A stretch of DNA of 64,000 bases, taken from assembly GCF_003672135.1 (NCBI RefSeq), contig NC_039512.1, positions 4,062,874 to 4,126,873 on the forward strand, read 5' to 3'. This document shows positions 60,479-64,000 of the stretch, in pieces. The DNA comes from Ooceraea biroi. Taxonomy: Eukaryota > Arthropoda > Insecta > Hymenoptera > Formicidae. The notes below the pieces were generated by a model. It searched no databases. It was not told where the DNA came from and saw nothing but the letters and a program-made list of their open reading frames with translations. Numbering within the stretch: the stretch's first letter is position 1; each line of letters opens with the position of its first letter. A program made the translations under genes and the position numbers.

Positions 60479-63066
60479 ATGGCCCATGCTGTCGGTCAAA
60501 TTATGCAAATCCTGCACGAATGTCACCCCGAAAATAATGATCTCGTAGACAATTTCAAACGCTTGAAAATCACGAGAAAATCGAGAAGAAACGTGAAGAA
60601 AGATAAGTTGCAGGAAATCAAGAATAAAGCAGAGAAATTACTTACAGATACGCCGTACAATTATACAGGGAGTGTTGAATATGCTAGTTTGAATAAAATG
60701 CTAGCTATCTGTAATTTTGAGGTATGACTCTTTGATTCAATTTCAAGAAACCAAAGTTGTAAAATACTTAGCTCCATAAACAATATAAAATATGTATGAT
60801 TTGTTTCGATAACACATAAAAATATGTATCTTCAGATGATATTAATAATATAATGCCAAATATAATTTTTCCTTACAGATGGGAGACGAGCTCAGAGCTA
60901 TTCATCACTTGACCGAATCTCATGCGGTGATACTTCGTCAACACATTTTACATAGGTACCAAAACACTCAACTGCGTGAAACGCTATGCACTGAACCTCA
61001 AACGTACGGATTAAAACCGACGCATGTGAAATTTGAGACTGATCTTGCGAATAGCGGCAAATTGTTGAAATCAAAACTCGTAGAGTTACCAAAAGGTATA
61101 TACACCTTCCCTTCTTCACAATATACTCCTATATGAATAATCTACTATACTTTTCTATTCACAGAGTGGTACATAATTCAAGTCACTGCCTTATACGAAT
61201 CTCCGAGCGTTTTAAGGCATGAAAAGCGTATGTCAAGTGTCATGCATGCTGTACATATTACAATACTTCCAACGGGACTGTCTGATGTAGAACCTTTGTG
61301 CATAACGTTACCGAAACCTGAAACGCAAGTTTCCTATGACGTCTGTGAAGAAATTCTGAAATTATTAGATAACAATAAGTTTCAACTGAAAGCCACTTAT
61401 GTGAATCGTGAACAATATTGGGCGATGCGCACGAATCAAAATAGCAAAATGAAGGTACAACTTGAAATTAAATTAAGCATATCTTAATATGTAATTACAA
61501 AAAACGTTTAATTAATTGCAGATAGGTATAGATGGATTGGAGAACATGTGGTTGAGGGAATGGAGGGTACTTTTTATGGCGGATGCCATTGAAAACTTAA
61601 ATATAGTAAATGAGGTTCATGAAATGGTTGATAAATTAATAACGGATTTAAGTCTCCGTAAGTAATGGCTGATAGACTTTGGAGTTCAGTGTGTTATTAT
61701 TTAAGTCTGTGGAATTTTATTATCACGCCGTTTTCAGCATCAAAATAACCGAACGATGTAGGTGGCTCTTGAAAAAGGTGTCCGTGGGCGCCTGTTTCCT
61801 GACGCGCGAAGAAATAGCACGCGCAGTCAAATTTCTACTTCCCAAACATGAAAAACTGGCAAAGAACATAATTTTATCTGTTTATGGAATGTTACCGTGC
61901 ATAAATGAATTGAAAAATGCCAAACGAAAGACACTGGTCTTAATAATTGACGAGGTGGGCACACGACACATCAAAATTAATACATCTGTTGATATAATCT
62001 GCTTCATGCGAAACTCGTGTTTTGTGTAACAATTCTGTTTATTTTGTCCCAAGCATATGGATTACATAGCATTTGAAGCTATGGAAATTATTAAGTACCA
62101 TCCTGTCACTCGTTTCCCGTCTCTGCATATAGCATACGCGTTGTTCAAAGAACACGAGGATATCATGGTGGAAGGTTGCAGGATAATCAAGGCCAAAGAA
62201 GACTTGGGAATTTCTGTAATTAATCCTTCGGGCGATTTAGAGAAGATGGAGAGACGCCTGAAGCTCTTCATGAATTTCTGGCTACCGCAATGGAAGAGTT
62301 GTTACAATACCAAGCCTGACGAAAAACTGTTTGAAGATGCGCTTGTTAATCACGACATTTTAATGTACAAAAATTGTACTTTTTTTTTATCAACTCCATC
62401 GAGTAATCGTTACTTCTGATTATCCTCTTGCCTCGTAGGTACAATGGTCACGGTAGTGGTATACAATACTTATCCGGAGAAGATATCGAAAAAATGAGGG
62501 TGAAATCTACCGTTTTATTATTTGGGTGTAGCAGCGTGAAATTACTTCTAATAGGCGGAAGGTACCCTCCTCATGGCGTTTCGAATCAGTATTTGATAGC
62601 ATGCAGGTAAAGAGAACATGTTTACTCCCGTGTTATGTATAAATATTCCTTCTTCATTCAGCAAAAAGTAAATTGATGTACGCATGTTAACAGTCCTTGT
62701 CTTCTTGGTATGCTGTGGGAAGTAACAGATGCTGATATCGACACAATGACGGCAAACTTCATGAGTAATTGGATTCCCTCGACGGCCGAGAGGTCATGGA
62801 CTGAAGTAGACATAGCTAGTTGGAGTTCCGGTACTCTGAGTAAGTACTATACGTGGAAAATGGAAATCGCGCGTCCGCCTCCTTGATTACGCTCGATAAC
62901 GATTTCTAATTGAATCTCTACAGAATTCACGAAGAATCGAGTGAACGATAAAATGGAAATGGAATCAGAAATGTTGAGAGCAGTAGCGAACGCCAAAAGG
63001 AGTTGCTCGCAATATATGACAGCAGCCGCGATAGTAGTGCGAGGTTTACCAATAAAAATAGTTTAA
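60479..63066 (+). CDS. Sse: Separase (cohesin-cleaving caspase-like protease), short insect type
   Basis: Nine exons, 60479-60721, 60879-61095, 61165-61454, 61522-61661, 61738-61954, 62054-62364, 62439-62606, 62694-62839 and 62924-63066, all in phase, give 624 residues, close to the fly protein (about 634). Separase cleaves the kleisin subunit of cohesin at anaphase. The peptidase C50 domain is in the C-terminal half: FHPVTR-type block YHPVTRFPSLHIAYALF, then SVINPSGDLEKMERRLKLF, catalytic His477 in YNGHGSG (62449-62451), catalytic Cys503 in LLFGCSS (62527-62529), and MLWEVTDADIDTMTANFM. The donor after exon 4 is placed at GTAATG (61662) because the earlier GTAAGT site would lead to a stop. 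The long N-terminal helical-repeat region of vertebrate and yeast separase is absent. Confidence 0.93.
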
Positions 63067-63450
63067 AACCTTCTCGCGAAGTTCTCGCTTGCGCGATACC
63101 GGTAATTTACACTTCTAAGTTATACATGAAATCATTGAAGCAATTGTTCTAAAAAATTACGTATGAAATCATTGAAACAATTGTTTTAAACAGTTATATA
63201 CATGAAAAATCATTGAAGCAATTGTTCTAAAAAATAACACAAGACTGCAGTGATCACTTGTAGAGTAAAATCTGTATTTTGTACTATTTTAATATGAAGA
63301 TATCTTAACGTCCCAACGACGCGTATATAAAAATAATAAAAACGGATACAGAGGAAATTGTGTATTATGCAGTTTTGTAAAAATTTGGAAAAATTTTTTC
63401 GAGCCATCTTTCATCTTTTGGTCGATTATTGCACAGATTGCGATTTTTGG
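63067..63450. other. Convergent 3' region between separase and GMPPB
   Basis: 384 bp between two stop codons, AT-rich, with the three-unit tandem repeat and no coding content. Both 3' UTRs must fit or overlap here. Confidence 0.55.
63121..63238. repeat. Tandem repeat, three units of about 38 bp
   Basis: Each unit reads ATGAAATCATTGAAGCAATT followed by GTTCTAAAAAATTA, with small changes. It lies just after the separase stop, in its likely 3' UTR or the spacer to GMPPB. Confidence 0.85.
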
Positions 63451-63932
63451 TCACATAATGATTTGCGGCTCCGGCACGGAACTAGAAATGCTCTTGTGCG
63501 GCAAGACCTGTCCGCCGTTAATATATAACTCGTCTTTCACGATCACGTCTTCTCCCAACACCGTTGTACCCTCCATTCGCACCCATCGACCTACAACGCT
63601 TCTCCAACCAACGATACATCTGTTCAACAGAATATTTGTAATTATTGCGACGTCGTGGATCGTACATATTTTACGAACATGTAACACGATTAATACTTGC
63701 CCATCGAGCCACGCATGCTCTTTTATCACAGCCGCTTTGAGAATAGTGCTTCGTTTGATACAGCATCCGTCGGCTAAGGTAACACCTGGGCCAACCGTGA
63801 CGTTCGGTCCGATTCTACAGTCCTTGCCGATCGTGGCCGTTGGGTCTATCAAGACATTGCCCACTATACCAGATCCAGAATGAAGCTGCTCAGGATGCTT
63901 TTGCCTCAATGAAGCAAGGTACATTGACATTC
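63451..63932 (-). CDS. GMPPB: Mannose-1-phosphate guanylyltransferase beta, C-terminal exons (5' partial)
   Basis: Two exons are visible, 63701-63932 and 63451-63619; the N-terminal catalytic part lies beyond the right edge. The sequence is the left-handed beta-helix of hexapeptide repeats: GIVGNVLIDPTATIGKDCRI, GPNVTVGPGVTLADGCCIKR, then TTVLGEDVIVKDELYINGGQ and the invariant end SVPEPQIIM. The enzyme makes GDP-mannose from GTP and mannose-1-phosphate for N-glycans, GPI anchors and O-mannosylation. To join HAWLDG to CIVGWRSVVG as in the family, the 81-nt intron 63620-63700 must use a GC-AG pair (GG|GCAAGT ... AACAG). A GT donor two bases on would be out of phase. Convergent with separase. 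Confidence 0.93.
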
Positions 63933-64000
63933 CTACATAAAATTATGAATATCAAATATAAATGTACGATTGCATACTGTAATGTTGATTTGCGAAACCT
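63933..64000. other. GMPPB intron running to the window edge
   Basis: Begins at the acceptor TATGTAG (minus strand) of the 63701-63932 exon; no coding sequence in these 68 bases. Confidence 0.6.

Noticed and set aside
63620..63930. Reading GMPPB 63451-63930 as one uninterrupted exon
   Set aside because: It would insert 27 residues into the conserved hexapeptide helix; a GC-AG intron restores the family sequence.

Overview
The window is a stretch of insect nuclear DNA. It has AT-rich non-coding sequence, short GT-AG introns, dispersed DNA-transposon derivatives and only animal genes. Hymenoptera, most probably an ant, is the best fit: the protein sequences are insect-like, and there is a Tc1/mariner-type element carrying the DUF4817-like N-terminal domain that is common in ant genomes. 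The species cannot be named from sequence alone. Gene models were assembled by hand from splice sites and reading phase, with no transcripts or alignments.

Layout. 1-1.2 kb: C-terminal exon of a bHLH-PAS regulator, probably trachealess (+). 4.0-13.4 kb: complete neurexin IV (-), 11 coding exons per transcript, with two 197-nt alternative exons for the discoidin domain. An intronless AASDHPPT-type phosphopantetheinyl transferase (10.9-11.7 kb, -) lies inside a neurexin IV intron. 14.2-15.2 kb: a small PPxY membrane protein (-). 16.6-17.4 kb: an internally deleted mariner-type element. 18.6-25.6 kb: a secreted ~1,900-residue protein with a mucin-like region followed by a degenerate serpin domain (-). 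25.6-30.6 kb: non-coding, GC-rich in part, with a foldback element. 30.6-31.6 kb: MORN5-like (+), tail to tail with NHLRC2 (31.8-34.9 kb, -). 36.3-38.2 kb: unrecognised gene (-), divergent from a HIG1-domain gene (38.6-39.2 kb, +). 40.1-45.3 kb: rhotekin-like (-), with several possible first exons and a second foldback element in its 5' intron. 47-48.4 kb: repeats and an unassigned 5' exon. 49.3-51.1 kb: proteasome subunit Rpn10/PSMD4 (-). 51.5-52.5 kb: a second PPxY membrane protein (-). 52.5-57.8 kb: non-coding, with two more terminal-inverted-repeat elements. 57.9-59.4 kb: UDP-GlcNAc pyrophosphorylase (+). 60.5-63.1 kb: a short insect-type separase (+). 63.5-64 kb: 3' part of GMPPB (-), running off the window.

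The genes are mostly unrelated housekeeping and developmental loci, not a functional cluster. Two (UAP1 and GMPPB) make nucleotide sugars, and neurexin IV acts in septate junctions and glia-neuron contacts. I found no CRISPR array, recognisable tRNA or rRNA gene, or sign of bacterial transfer. The most notable structures are the mutually exclusive neurexin IV exons with candidate splice-regulator motifs, the nested transferase gene, the giant mucin-serpin fusion, the paired foldback elements in opposite orientation, two short stop-free 3n introns (one GC-AG), and two unlinked membrane proteins sharing an LPPxY...YST tail.
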